From the NCBI RefSeq assembly GCF_900231835.1, contig NZ_OCTN01000004.1:62001-126000 (forward strand): DNA of 64,000 nt. The letters are read 5' to 3'. The notes under the pieces were generated by a model that did no database searches, was not told the origin of the DNA, and saw only the letters and a list, made by a program, of their open reading frames with translations. This stretch comes from Pontivivens marinum. Its GTDB lineage: Bacteria; Pseudomonadota; Alphaproteobacteria; Rhodobacterales; Rhodobacteraceae. The position numbers and the translations under genes were made by a program. Shown one piece after another: positions 51,633 to 60,500 of this stretch (its first letter is position 1; each line of letters begins with the position of its first letter).

Positions 51633-52935
51633 CTTCGGCTGCCTTCAAATAAGTCATCGGGTCCACGGGCCGTCCGTCGCGGTGAACTTCGTAATGCAAA
51701 TGCGAACCTGTGGATCGGCCAGTTGAGCCCATATCCCCGATTCGATCGCCTGCATCGACACGATCACCAACCGCGACGCGAATCCGGCTCATGTGAGCAT
51801 AAAGCGTTTCGTAGCCGAACGCATGCTGGATTCTGACGAGATTTCCAAATGCGCCACTGCGGCTGGCGAAAATCACTTCGCCCGCCCCTGTAGCGTAGAG
51901 CGGCGTGCCAACAGGGGCGGCGAAATCCAGCCCGTTATGTCGGCGCGCACTGCCATTAAAGGGGTCGCGGCGCGTACCAAAGCCGCTGGTTTGCCGGAAT
52001 GCGGTGTGAACGGGGCCAGCAAACGGCATGTGTTCCAGTGCATCACGTCGGGCATTCAGGTCCGAAATCCGGTTGAGCAGCAGGCTGACGCGGTCCAGTG
52101 AGGCCGGCGTGATGTCGCCATTATCGTCCAGCCCGACCTCTGGGCCACCCTGACCGGTATAGTCGTCACCGGTTGGGAACATGGCCTCAATATCAGCACC
52201 GGCAGCATCGAAAACGCTGTCCAGTTCGGCGATAGACCCCTCAACAGCGCGCTCAACCCGATCAATCACACGCTCCTGACGTTGCTCTGCCAGAATTGCG
52301 CGGGCCTCAAGCTGATCACGTTCTGTGGCGAAACCGGCAAGCTCAACCGCCATGTCGTTGCGATCCTGCGCGGTGCGGCTCAACCCTTGCAGCAGAACAT
52401 CAACTGTGCGGCCCAGATCAACGGCCTGATCCGAGCGCAGGTTTAGGTCATTGGCCAATGTGGCAACCTGTTCCAGCGCGAGGTCCAACGCATCATCCCG
52501 TTGAACCAAGGCCATTTGGCGTCGGTCCAGGGTCGCGCGCTGGTCCTGTGTAATTTGTGTCGCCTCGGCGATGTCATTGCGCAGCAGGACGATTTCGGCC
52601 TGCTGTTCGCTCATAATCGCGGCGGCCTGTTCGAACCGGACGCGCGATGCCTCTGCCTGTGCGGCAAAGCTGGCGCGATCCTGTACCAATTCCTCGATAC
52701 GGTTCAGTTGTACGCCCTGCACCATAATCGCGGAGGTTGCCTGACGAGGGGCCATCGCATCGGTCGCGATAATGATGGTCGCAAACGCTGTCCAGCCAAC
52801 AAAGCCTGTGCCCAAAAGACCCAGCCCAATCTGACGCAGCGGTGTCAATCGCGCATGTGCTGTTTGATTTGATGTCGCAACATAAATTCGGCGGTCGGAA
52901 ATGACCCGACCTAGAACTTTGTTCAAACGTTTCAT
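51622..52935 (-). CDS. Membrane-anchored M23 (LytM) peptidase with coiled coil
   Basis: A 437-aa protein. One membrane helix (about 34-56) precedes a long coiled coil (about 75-245) and a C-terminal LytM domain (about 310-430) with all zinc and catalytic motifs: RRHNGLDFAAPVGTP (first His and Asp), YETLYAHMSRI and STGSHLHYEV (HxH). It should cleave peptidoglycan cross-bridges in the periplasm. Direct coupling to a bactofilin suggests localised activity in cell-shape control. Confidence 0.92.
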   Translation of the reverse strand: MKRLNKVLGRVISDRRIYVATSNQTAHARLTPLRQIGLGLLGTGFVGWTAFATIIIATDAMAPRQATSAIMVQGVQLNRIEELVQDRASFAAQAEASRVRFEQAAAIMSEQQAEIVLLRNDIAEATQITQDQRATLDRRQMALVQRDDALDLALEQVATLANDLNLRSDQAVDLGRTVDVLLQGLSRTAQDRNDMAVELAGFATERDQLEARAILAEQRQERVIDRVERAVEGSIAELDSVFDAAGADIEAMFPTGDDYTGQGGPEVGLDDNGDITPASLDRVSLLLNRISDLNARRDALEHMPFAGPVHTAFRQTSGFGTRRDPFNGSARRHNGLDFAAPVGTPLYATGAGEVIFASRSGAFGNLVRIQHAFGYETLYAHMSRIRVAVGDRVDAGDRIGDMGSTGRSTGSHLHYEVHRDGRPVDPMTYLKAAEDVL

Positions 52936-53195
52936 TCTAGTCCCTCAGCAACGGAGCGTGTCCGATTTTTCGGTTCACGCCGGCCCTGTCTGCCCCCACA
53001 GGTGGTCCGTGCGTAATTCGTAGCGAAGCGCACACCGACCTACAACAATTCGTGTGCGTATTTGTACATCCGACTAAAATACTTTGCATTTTGACCGAGA
53101 CGCCCTAGGGGATTCGGCAAAAACCTGCCGATCCGCCCTGCGTGCGATGGGGAAACATCCCTGAATCGGGAAAACTGATTCTACTGCCGCGTGTG
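52936..53195. other. Intergenic region upstream of the M23-bactofilin operon
   Basis: This 260-base gap carries the leftward promoter of the M23-bactofilin operon. I see no clear promoter elements or strong hairpin. Confidence 0.4.
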
Positions 53196-54014
53196 TTATT
53201 CGTCAGCAAGCGGCCAGTAGAAATCGAGGGGGATGCCCGCCTCGGCCCGTTTCTCATCATTAAAGGGCGGTTTTAGCGGCCCATGGAAATACCGTGTAAC
53301 AAGCTCGTGGAATGCATCGCGGGGGTCACGTTCATGCCGACCACACAGGAAATGAAACCATTTCGAGCCATAGGCCACATGGCCGACTTCCTCAGCGTAG
53401 ATGGTGTTTAGCGCCTCAACGGTCTCCGCATCCTTGGCCCGCTCGAACAGGGTGATCATCCCCGGCGTTACGTCCAGACCTCGTGCCTCCAACACCATGG
53501 GCACAACTGCAAGGCGTGCCTCCAGATCCTCGGCGGTATCCTCGGCCGCGCGCCACATTCCGGCATGGGCGGGCATTGCGCCATAATGGCTGCCCATGGC
53601 CTGCAACCGGTCGGCAAGGAGGTTGAAGTGCTTGCTCTCCTCATCCGCCGCACGCACCCAGTCATCGTAAAATCCGGCGGGCATTTTCACATGGGTAAAC
53701 CGCGCAATGATGTCCCAGTGCAGATCGACGGCGTTCAACTCGATATGCGCAATGGCATGCAAAATGGCGATGCGCCCCTCGGGTGATCCGGGGCGACGGC
53801 GGGGAACATCGCGCGGGCTCAGCAGCTCTGGTTGTTCGGGCCGTGCGGGCTGCATCGGAGGTGAGGCAGTGCCAATTGGCATCCGGTCCCCATCCCAGCG
53901 CCGTTGCCATTCGGCGGCGCAGGCGCGTGAAAAGGCGGTTTTGCCGCGCGCATCAGGCATCCGCAGAACAGCGTCGGCACATTCAGCTAGGGTCGGGGGA
54001 ATGGTGAAATCCAT
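53196..54014 (-). CDS. DUF455 ferritin-like protein
   Basis: A 272-aa all-alpha protein of the DUF455 group. Metal-ligand-like motifs are AIAHIELNAVDLHWD (E and H on one helix), DEESKHFNLLADRL (ExxxH-type pair) and IYAEEVGHVAYGSKWFHFLC. This spacing matches a ferritin-like di-iron site (as in MiaE), but the reaction is not known. It lies three bases downstream of the peroxiredoxin gene, in the same operon. Confidence 0.87.
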   Translation of the reverse strand: MDFTIPPTLAECADAVLRMPDARGKTAFSRACAAEWQRRWDGDRMPIGTASPPMQPARPEQPELLSPRDVPRRRPGSPEGRIAILHAIAHIELNAVDLHWDIIARFTHVKMPAGFYDDWVRAADEESKHFNLLADRLQAMGSHYGAMPAHAGMWRAAEDTAEDLEARLAVVPMVLEARGLDVTPGMITLFERAKDAETVEALNTIYAEEVGHVAYGSKWFHFLCGRHERDPRDAFHELVTRYFHGPLKPPFNDEKRAEAGIPLDFYWPLADE

Positions 54015-54017
54015 GGA

Positions 54018-54488
54018 TTAGGCGCCTAGCTGCTTGGCGGCATCCAACACGGCGTCAACATGGCCCGCGACCTTCACCTTTGGCCAGATTTGCGCAATCT
54101 GCCCGTTGGCATCGATCAGGACGGTTGTACGCTCAATCCCCATATAGGTTTTGCCGTACATCTGTTTTTCCTTCCACACGCCATATGCCTCGCAGGCGGT
54201 GCCCTCAATGTCCGAGAGGAGGGGCATGCCAAGCGCATGCTTGGCCGTGAATTTATCGTGCTTGGCGACTGTATCCTTGGAACAACCGACAACCTTCACG
54301 CCGAGCGCATCGAATTGGGGCAGGGCCTCGGTAAAGCTGATGGCCTCCTTGGTGCAGCCGGACGTGTCATCCTTGGGGTAAAAGAACAGCACGACGGGTG
54401 CGCCGCGCAGATCGGCAAGGTTCAACATCTCCCCACCGGAAACCGGCAGGTTAAACAGGGGGGCGGTGTCGCCAATGGACAGGGGCAT
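54018..54488 (-). CDS. bcp: BCP/PrxQ-type peroxiredoxin
   Basis: A 156-aa thiol peroxidase reducing hydroperoxides. The peroxidatic Cys45 is in FFYPKDDTSGCTKEA. The usual resolving Cys five residues later is Ile50; Cys69 (VVGCSKDTV) and Cys99 (GTACEAYG) are the only other thiols. GAGGAG lies before the ATG at 54488; the open frame continues upstream but without a site and into the queA promoter region. It is divergent from queA. Confidence 0.92.
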   Translation of the reverse strand: MPLSIGDTAPLFNLPVSGGEMLNLADLRGAPVVLFFYPKDDTSGCTKEAISFTEALPQFDALGVKVVGCSKDTVAKHDKFTAKHALGMPLLSDIEGTACEAYGVWKEKQMYGKTYMGIERTTVLIDANGQIAQIWPKVKVAGHVDAVLDAAKQLGA

Positions 54489-54603
54489 TGCGGGCTCCTC
54501 GCTATGAGTTTTATCCTTTTTATCGCGGGCAGGGCTGTGCGCCACCCCTTTACATCGTCGCACGCCGCTGGCACCCGTCCGTGAAACACGCCCCGAGGAT
54601 GCC

Positions 54604-55650
54604 ATGAAGCTCAGCGATTTTGATTTCGACCTGCCTGAACACCTGATCGCCCTGCGACCTGTGCGCCCACGCCCCGCATCGCGGATGCTGCTGGCACAGG
54701 GGGCGCAAACGCAGGATCGGCATGTCAGCGATCTGCCAGAGATTTTGCAGCCCGGCGATTTGATGGTGTTCAACGATACCAAGGTCATCCCCGCCCGCCT
54801 GTTCGGCACGCGCAGTCGTGTCAGCGCCCATGGGTCCGGCGTGGCCAAGGTTGAGGCGACCTTGTTGGAGCGTACTACCCCCGATACTTGGTCCGCGCTT
54901 GCCCGTCCGGGGCGAAAGCTTGCAGTCGGCGATGTGATGCAATTCGAAAACCTGTCGGCGGAAATCGTGGCTAAGGGGCAGGATGGCCGCGTGACGCTGC
55001 GCTTCGATCAGGCGGGTGCGGATCTGGATGCGGCGATTGCGCTGGCGGGGCAAATGCCCTTGCCCCCCTATATCGCGGCTCGTCGTCCCGCGGATGAGGC
55101 GGATCGTGAGGATTACCAGACCGTGTTCGCCGATAAACTGGGCGCGGTTGCGGCACCGACTGCCTCGTTGCATTTCGATGATGACCTGCTGGCGCGACTG
55201 GCCGCGCGCGGTGTGGAAAACACTCGCGTCACGCTACATGTCGGCGCAGGCACGTTTTTGCCGGTAACCGTGGATGACGTGTCCGACCATAAGATGCATT
55301 CAGAGTGGGGTGAGGTCAGTGTCGAGGCCGCCGAAACCATTGCCAAGGCAAAGGCCGAGGGCCGCCGCGTGATCCCTGTTGGCACCACCGCCCTGCGGTT
55401 GATCGAGGCGGCCAGCGCATCCGGCACCATCGCGCCATGGCTTGGCGATACGGATATCTTCATCACGCCCGGCTATCAGTTCCGCACGGCGTCCGGCCTG
55501 ATGACCAACTTCCACCTGCCGCGATCGACATTGATGATGCTGGTGTCGGCAATGATGGGCGTGGACAGGATCAAGGAAATCTATGCCCACGCCATTGCGG
55601 ATGAATACCGGTTCTATTCCTATGGCGACAGCTCGCTGCTGTTACCATAG
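54604..55650 (+). CDS. queA: tRNA preQ1(34) S-adenosylmethionine ribosyltransferase-isomerase
   Basis: A 348-aa enzyme of queuosine synthesis. It has [90 protein letters not shown]-like ([14 protein letters not shown]), HSEWGEVS and [19 protein letters not shown] at the end, all typical of QueA and of full length. GAGGATGCC precedes the ATG. Confidence 0.96.
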   Translation: MKLSDFDFDLPEHLIALRPVRPRPASRMLLAQGAQTQDRHVSDLPEILQPGDLMVFNDTKVIPARLFGTRSRVSAHGSGVAKVEATLLERTTPDTWSALARPGRKLAVGDVMQFENLSAEIVAKGQDGRVTLRFDQAGADLDAAIALAGQMPLPPYIAARRPADEADREDYQTVFADKLGAVAAPTASLHFDDDLLARLAARGVENTRVTLHVGAGTFLPVTVDDVSDHKMHSEWGEVSVEAAETIAKAKAEGRRVIPVGTTALRLIEAASASGTIAPWLGDTDIFITPGYQFRTASGLMTNFHLPRSTLMMLVSAMMGVDRIKEIYAHAIADEYRFYSYGDSSLLLP

Positions 55651-55656
55651 CGGGTT

Positions 55657-56022
55657 TTAAGCGTAGCTGATGATCTCAATCTCGATGCCGTTTTCCTCAG
55701 CGAAGTAAAAGCGGCGGCCGGGTTCGTAGTCGGCGTGATTGGTTGTGGTGTAACCGGCGGCCAGCACCTTTGCCTCAACCGCGTCCAGATCATCCACAAC
55801 GACACCGATATGATTTAGGCGTCCGCTATCCTGGGGTTGCGGGTCGCCCGCTGCTGGTGCCCAGATCGCCAGATAGCTGTCGTTCTCACCAACATGGATC
55901 GAGCGTCCGCCCAGTTTTCCCGTGCCCTGCCAGCGGATGTGCCAGTCAAATAGGGCGCACAACATTTGGCTGGTTGCATCGGCATCTGCTACTGTGACGT
56001 TAACGTGTTCTAGTCGTGTCAT
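55657..56022 (-). CDS. VOC-family (glyoxalase-like) protein
   Basis: A 121-aa vicinal-oxygen-chelate protein with two beta-alpha-beta3 modules: LEHVNVTVADADATSQMLCALF and LNHIGVVVDDLDAVEAKVLAAGY, ending GRRFYFAEENGIEIEIISY. His and Glu residues at the metal positions (LEHVNV, LNHIGV, EIEIISY) are present. The substrate is unknown. GGAGGG precedes the ATG; an upstream TTG in frame is unlikely. Confidence 0.82.
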   Translation of the reverse strand: MTRLEHVNVTVADADATSQMLCALFDWHIRWQGTGKLGGRSIHVGENDSYLAIWAPAAGDPQPQDSGRLNHIGVVVDDLDAVEAKVLAAGYTTTNHADYEPGRRFYFAEENGIEIEIISYA

Positions 56023-56191
56023 GGTGTTTCCCTCCAATGTGACGACTCAGTTTTTGGGACCTCAAGTGTGGTTGAGGTCAAGGTAGTTCTGTAGCGACAC
56101 GAAATGTCGATTTGGGCTTGGACAGTGCTTGCCATGGCTGGTACGCGGCCCAGATTACCGCGATGTGGCCCGGCTATAGGAGTGGCTTGTT

Positions 56192-57469
56192 ATGGTTAAG
56201 GTATTTTCGAACTCTTGGGCGCTGTTCATTGGTGTGCTTTTGCTGATGATCGGCAACGGCCTACAGGGAACATTGCTGGGTTTGCGCGGTGCGTTCGAGG
56301 GGTTCGACGCGTCCGTCATGGCGTGGGTCATGTCCGCCTATTTTGCGGGCTTTCTGTTCGGGTCGCGTATGGCACCCGGTATGATTCAGCGGGTCGGCCA
56401 TGTACGGGTTTTCGCGGCATTGGCGTCGCTGATCTCCGCCGGATTTATTCTATATGCTGCGGTGCCGGACCCGATTGCGTGGGCCGCTATGCGGTTCGTT
56501 GTCGGGTTCTGCTTTTCCGGCGTGTATGTGGTTTGCGAAAGCTGGCTGAACGATGCCTCGACAAACGAGACGCGGGGCAAGACGCTGTCGCTGTATATGA
56601 TCGTGCAAATGCTGGGTATTATCTCGGCCCAGTTCATCGTGAACTTTGCTGATGCATCCAGCTATATCCTGTTCGTCGTCATGTCGGTGCTGGTTTCCGT
56701 CAGCTTCGCCCCCATTTTGTTGAGCGCAACACCCGCCCCTGTTTTTCAGGGTGCGAAACCTATGACCCTGCGCCAGCTATACATCACCTCGCCTTTGGGC
56801 TGTGTGGGTATGTTTTTCATGGGGGCTGTATTTGCCGGAATGTTCGGCATGTCAGCGGTTTACGGCGCTGAAAAGGGGTTGAGCGTCGCGGATATCACGA
56901 CCTTTGTTGCGGTGATTTATCTGGGCGGGATGGTTCTGCAATATCCTATCGGCTGGATGAGCGACCGTATGGATCGACGCCGCCTGATTACCTTTACCTG
57001 CCTAGCTGCGGCGGCAACCATGATCCCTGCGGCGGCCTTTGCGGGCAGTTATATCGTGCTGCTGATCGCGGCCTTCGTGCTGGGTGGTCTGGGCAACCCG
57101 CTATATTCGCTGCTGATCGCCTATACCGCCGATTATCTGGAGCCGGAGGATATGGCCGCGGCATCGGGTGGTCTGATGTTCATCAACGGGTCGGGCGCCG
57201 TGTTGGGCCCGTTCATCGTGGGTGCGATGATGACCAATCTGGGGCCGGATTTCTTCTTTGTTTTCATGGCGCTGAACTTCGCAATTATCGCGGGGTACGG
57301 CCTGTACCGGATGACACGTCGTGCGGCCCCCTCGGTCGAGGATACGGCCAGCTACGCCTATGTTGCCCCGCAGGCATCGCCTGTGGCGGTGGAGGTGGCG
57401 CAGGAATACGCCATCGACTTGGCCGAGCAGGATGAGGAAGCAGCCGAGGCTGAAGCGACTGTTATCTAA
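56192..57469 (+). CDS. Major facilitator superfamily transporter (YcaD-like)
   Basis: A 425-aa carrier with 12 predicted helices. It has GLRGAFEGFDASVMAWVMSAYFAGFLFGSRMAPGMIQRVGHVRVF (loop 2-3 motif) and a YcaD-like CESWLNDASTNETRGKTLSLYMI segment, then DRMDRRRLI in loop 8-9. An acidic C-terminal tail (about 385-425) is extra. Substrate not known. AGGAG lies nine bases before the ATG. Confidence 0.88.
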   Translation: MVKVFSNSWALFIGVLLLMIGNGLQGTLLGLRGAFEGFDASVMAWVMSAYFAGFLFGSRMAPGMIQRVGHVRVFAALASLISAGFILYAAVPDPIAWAAMRFVVGFCFSGVYVVCESWLNDASTNETRGKTLSLYMIVQMLGIISAQFIVNFADASSYILFVVMSVLVSVSFAPILLSATPAPVFQGAKPMTLRQLYITSPLGCVGMFFMGAVFAGMFGMSAVYGAEKGLSVADITTFVAVIYLGGMVLQYPIGWMSDRMDRRRLITFTCLAAAATMIPAAAFAGSYIVLLIAAFVLGGLGNPLYSLLIAYTADYLEPEDMAAASGGLMFINGSGAVLGPFIVGAMMTNLGPDFFFVFMALNFAIIAGYGLYRMTRRAAPSVEDTASYAYVAPQASPVAVEVAQEYAIDLAEQDEEAAEAEATVI

Positions 57470-57475
57470 TAGCAA

Positions 57476-57503
57476 AGCCCACGCGGTGCGATCCGCGTGG
57501 GCT
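57476..57503. terminator. 11-bp hairpin between convergent MFS and DUF3299 genes
   Basis: AGCCCACGCGG pairs perfectly with its complement (57493-57503) around TGCGAT. It lies in the 42-base gap between converging stops. The T-run is absent, but no other terminator is visible there. Confidence 0.6.
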
Positions 57504-57511
57504 GCCTGATA

Positions 57512-58021
57512 TTACGCCTGATAGGGGGTGATCAGATCGGCAGATAGCGCATATCCGATCTCCGCCAATTCCGTAGACATTGATGATACGCCAAACATGC
57601 CCGTGACGCTGACCGGCTCGAACAATCCCTCGCTCTGATAGGGACGTTCGGTCGTGACAAAGACCAACTGGTTCGCAGGCGGCGGCGGAACATGCACGCA
57701 GGCCCCGACAAAGGGCACGAGGATAAAGGCCGTCACGCCGGTTCCCGAATATTCGATGGGTACGATAAAACCGGGCAGGCGCACGATTTGGCCGTTCCAC
57801 TCATTGCGCACACCGGTGGAGCGCGGCTGCTGGGTGTTCATCGGCGCTTGGTCGTGATCGATCAGGCTTTGCAAGGCAGGGGGCAGGGCGGGCTGCCCCT
57901 CAGGCACCAGATCGCTCCAACTTAGATCAATGTAATCCTGCGCCCGTGCGATTTGCGGAATCAACGCCAGCGCGCCCATTCCCGCCATGAGCAGCCGACG
58001 GTTGAGATGGTGGTTTACCAT
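57512..58021 (-). CDS. DUF3299 exported protein (second copy)
   Basis: A 169-aa exported protein: signal peptide (1-27, ending ARAQ), then DYIDLSWSDLVPEGQP, MPGF/LPGFIVPIEYSGTGVTAFILVPFVGACVHVPPPPANQLVFV and TGYAL-like end. The VGAC(V)HVPPPPANQ block is the DUF3299 hallmark. It is a paralogue of the next gene upstream, with the GGAGG site and ATG inside that gene's last codons. DUF3299 genes occur with ZrgA-type zinc uptake, so a periplasmic zinc role is likely. Confidence 0.87.
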   Translation of the reverse strand: MVNHHLNRRLLMAGMGALALIPQIARAQDYIDLSWSDLVPEGQPALPPALQSLIDHDQAPMNTQQPRSTGVRNEWNGQIVRLPGFIVPIEYSGTGVTAFILVPFVGACVHVPPPPANQLVFVTTERPYQSEGLFEPVSVTGMFGVSSMSTELAEIGYALSADLITPYQA

Positions 58022-58518
58022 ACATAAACCTCCATCTCATCAGCGGTCAGAACATAGCCGGTATCAGCGACCTCGGTTGATTGGATTTCGTGCTGCATCT
58101 CACCTGTCACCCAGACGGCCTCCCACAAATCATCATGGGGCCATGGGGTTTTCGCGGTGACAAAAACTAGCTGGTTGGCGGGTGGTGGTGGCGTGTGTAG
58201 GCACGCGCCAACATAGGGGACCAGCACGAAACTGCTGACGCCGCTGGTCGAGATTTCAATGGGGATGATAAAGCCCGGCATCTTGATATAGGCACCGTCC
58301 AGCGCGGGGTTCAGCTTGGTCGCGTTATTGTCAAAGACGGGGCGCCATGTGTCGTTCACCTCGTCCATCAGTCCCTCACCGATAATCTCGGAATAGGGCA
58401 CGCCGGGGGGGATCAGGTCATCCCACGTGATTTCAATCGGTGTGTCGGCCATGGCGACGTTGGGCAGGGCGAAACCTGCCGCTGCGGTGGTCAGCAATTG
58501 GCGTCGTGATAAATACAT
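58015..58518 (-). CDS. DUF3299 exported protein (first copy)
   Basis: A 167-aa exported protein with a signal peptide (1-24, ending ANVAMA) and the same plan as its neighbour: ITWDDLIPPGVPY, MPGFIIPIEISTSGVSSFVLVPYVGACLHTPPPPANQLVFV, then VTGEMQHEIQSTEVADTGYVLTADEMEVYVW. The two copies differ at many positions, so the duplication is old. It lies 16 bases after the permease gene, in the zinc operon. Confidence 0.87.
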   Translation of the reverse strand: MYLSRRQLLTTAAAGFALPNVAMADTPIEITWDDLIPPGVPYSEIIGEGLMDEVNDTWRPVFDNNATKLNPALDGAYIKMPGFIIPIEISTSGVSSFVLVPYVGACLHTPPPPANQLVFVTAKTPWPHDDLWEAVWVTGEMQHEIQSTEVADTGYVLTADEMEVYVW

Positions 58519-58534
58519 ACGCGTCCCCTTAGAC

Positions 58535-59785
58535 CTAAATCCTGACTGTCATACCATCGGCAAGGGACATGCGGTAGGCGCGCAATGCGGGAACCAGGCT
58601 CACAATCGCGCCAGCACCGATAACGCCCAGCAGCACCCATAGCTCACGCAAGGTCGGTGCCTCAATCGGCAACCATAGGCCAAAGGCACTGTCGATCATC
58701 GGTTGTCCGATAAACAGGCCCAGATAGAGCAGCCCAAGCCCAAGGACCGCCCCGATCGCCGCCATCAAGGTCGCCTCCAGCACCAGCAGGCCAAGGATCA
58801 CACGGGGCCGCGCACCCATGGCGCGAAAGATCGCCATCTCTCGCCGTCGCTCATTAAGGCTGGAGAATATCGTCGCCATCATCCCGATCAGCGCGGTGAC
58901 AACCACCATTGCCGAAACCGCCAGCAGCGCCGTTTCCGCGATGCCGACGATTCGCCACAACTCTTGCAGCGCGACGCCGGGCAGGATCGCCAGCAGGGGT
59001 TCCTCGGGATATTCGTTGATGGAGCGTTGCAGGCCAAACACTTGCAGGCGACTGTTCACCCCGACCAGCGCGGCGGTAATGGCTTGCGGTTGCAGGTCCA
59101 TCTGCCGGATTACATCCGCAGGGGTGGATTGCCCCGGAATTTGCGCACCGCCGCGCCAGTCAACGTGGATCGCCTCAATCGCCTCAAGGCTGACGATAAC
59201 CGTCCGATCAACCGGCGTGCCGGTCTTCTCCAGAATACCCGAAACGCGAAACGGCTGATCCGCGTGTTCGGAAAACGAGGCGAGCCCATGGGCAACCACA
59301 ATCGGATCACCGATTTGATAGCCCAGCGTGGTCGCAACATCCGCTCCGATCACCGTATCGAACAGGTCGTCCATCAGCACGCCATCCCGAACGGCCAAAG
59401 ACTGCCCGGAGCGGTATTTGTAACGGTCAAAAAACTCCGTCGTCGTGCCCATCACACGGAATTGCCGATGACTATCGCCGAGGGATATCGGCACGATCCA
59501 GTCAACTTCGCGCCGCGCCGCGATGTCCTGATAGCTTTCCCAAGTCAGATTGTTCGTCGCGTTCCCGATCCGAAACACCGAATAGAGCAGCAGTTGCACG
59601 GAACCGGACCGCGCCCCCACAATCAGATCCGTGCCGGAGATCGTATCGGCAAAGCTGGCCTTGGCCCCCGTGCGGACCTTCTCCACTCCCAGAAACAGCG
59701 CGACGGATAGGGCAATGGCGAGGATCGTCATCCCGACCGTCAATGCACGCGCAATCAGGGAGCCATAGGCAAGACGTAGGATCAT
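58535..59785 (-). CDS. FtsX/MacB-like ABC transporter permease
   Basis: A 416-aa permease with one N-terminal helix (about 12-35), a large periplasmic domain (about 40-270) and three C-terminal helices (about 285-410; EMAIFRAMGARPRVILGLLVLEATLMAAIGAVLGL). This is the LolC/FtsX topology. It pairs with the ATPase at 59782 (ATGA overlap). It carries no zinc-binding motif itself; its operon places it in zinc uptake or envelope delivery. Confidence 0.87.
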   Translation of the reverse strand: MILRLAYGSLIARALTVGMTILAIALSVALFLGVEKVRTGAKASFADTISGTDLIVGARSGSVQLLLYSVFRIGNATNNLTWESYQDIAARREVDWIVPISLGDSHRQFRVMGTTTEFFDRYKYRSGQSLAVRDGVLMDDLFDTVIGADVATTLGYQIGDPIVVAHGLASFSEHADQPFRVSGILEKTGTPVDRTVIVSLEAIEAIHVDWRGGAQIPGQSTPADVIRQMDLQPQAITAALVGVNSRLQVFGLQRSINEYPEEPLLAILPGVALQELWRIVGIAETALLAVSAMVVVTALIGMMATIFSSLNERRREMAIFRAMGARPRVILGLLVLEATLMAAIGAVLGLGLLYLGLFIGQPMIDSAFGLWLPIEAPTLRELWVLLGVIGAGAIVSLVPALRAYRMSLADGMTVRI

Positions 59786-60483
59786 GTGGCCCCTCGCACG
59801 GCTTTGGCGATGTCGGTCATGTGGAGGACGCGATCAAACTGGCTGGATAGCCGTGCATCGTGACTGACCATCAGGACCGTCGTGCCATGGGCGCGCGATT
59901 GCCCGAATAGCAGCTCCAGAAAGGTCGCTTGCGTGGCCGCATCCAGCGAGGATGTCGGCTCATCCGCGATGATCAGCGGGGGCGTGCCGATCAGGGCGCG
60001 CGCGGCCGCAACACGTTGTTGTTGCCCGACGCTCAGGGTTCCTGCGCCTGCTGACATGACATCATCCGGTAATCCCAGATCGTGACACAGGCGCGCCGCC
60101 TCGGCCCGTCGATCCGCCACGTGCCTGCGCCGCTCAGGGGCGAATTGCAGCGGCAACAGGATGTTGTCCTGCACACTGGCAAAGGGCAGCAGGTTGAACT
60201 GCTGGAAAATCAGACCGATCTGCTCCGCCCGGAACCGGTCGCGTTGCCCCGCGGACAGGGCCGCAATATCCGTCCCCGCAACCGAGACCCGACCCGATTG
60301 GGCCGTAATCGTACCGCAAATCAGCGACAGCAGAGTCGATTTCCCCGATCCGCTTTCCCCCAGCAGCAGCACAGTTTCAGCCGGTGCCAGGGTCAGGTTC
60401 GGCACATGCAGCCCAAATGATGTCCGCCCCGGCCAGCGATAGCGGACATCGTCCATGTGCAGAATTGGGGCGGTATCAGTCAC
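59782..60483 (-). CDS. LolD-like ABC transporter ATP-binding protein
   Basis: A 233-aa cassette ATPase. Walker A is LLGESGSGKSTLL (about 36-48), the Q-loop FQQFNLLPFASVQDNI, the signature LSVGQQQRVAAARAL and Walker B PLIIADEPTSSLD, followed by the switch His in MVSHDARL. This is the LolD/MacB type that drives FtsX-like permeases. It is 17 bases downstream of the ZrgA gene. Confidence 0.92.
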   Translation of the reverse strand: MTDTAPILHMDDVRYRWPGRTSFGLHVPNLTLAPAETVLLLGESGSGKSTLLSLICGTITAQSGRVSVAGTDIAALSAGQRDRFRAEQIGLIFQQFNLLPFASVQDNILLPLQFAPERRRHVADRRAEAARLCHDLGLPDDVMSAGAGTLSVGQQQRVAAARALIGTPPLIIADEPTSSLDAATQATFLELLFGQSRAHGTTVLMVSHDARLSSQFDRVLHMTDIAKAVRGAT

Positions 60484-60500
60484 GAAACGGGGTCGCCTTG

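Noticed and set aside
58703-59710. Rightward 335-codon open frame opposite the FtsX-like permease
   Set aside because: Arg/His/Gln-rich antisense shadow; the leftward permease has clear topology and motifs.
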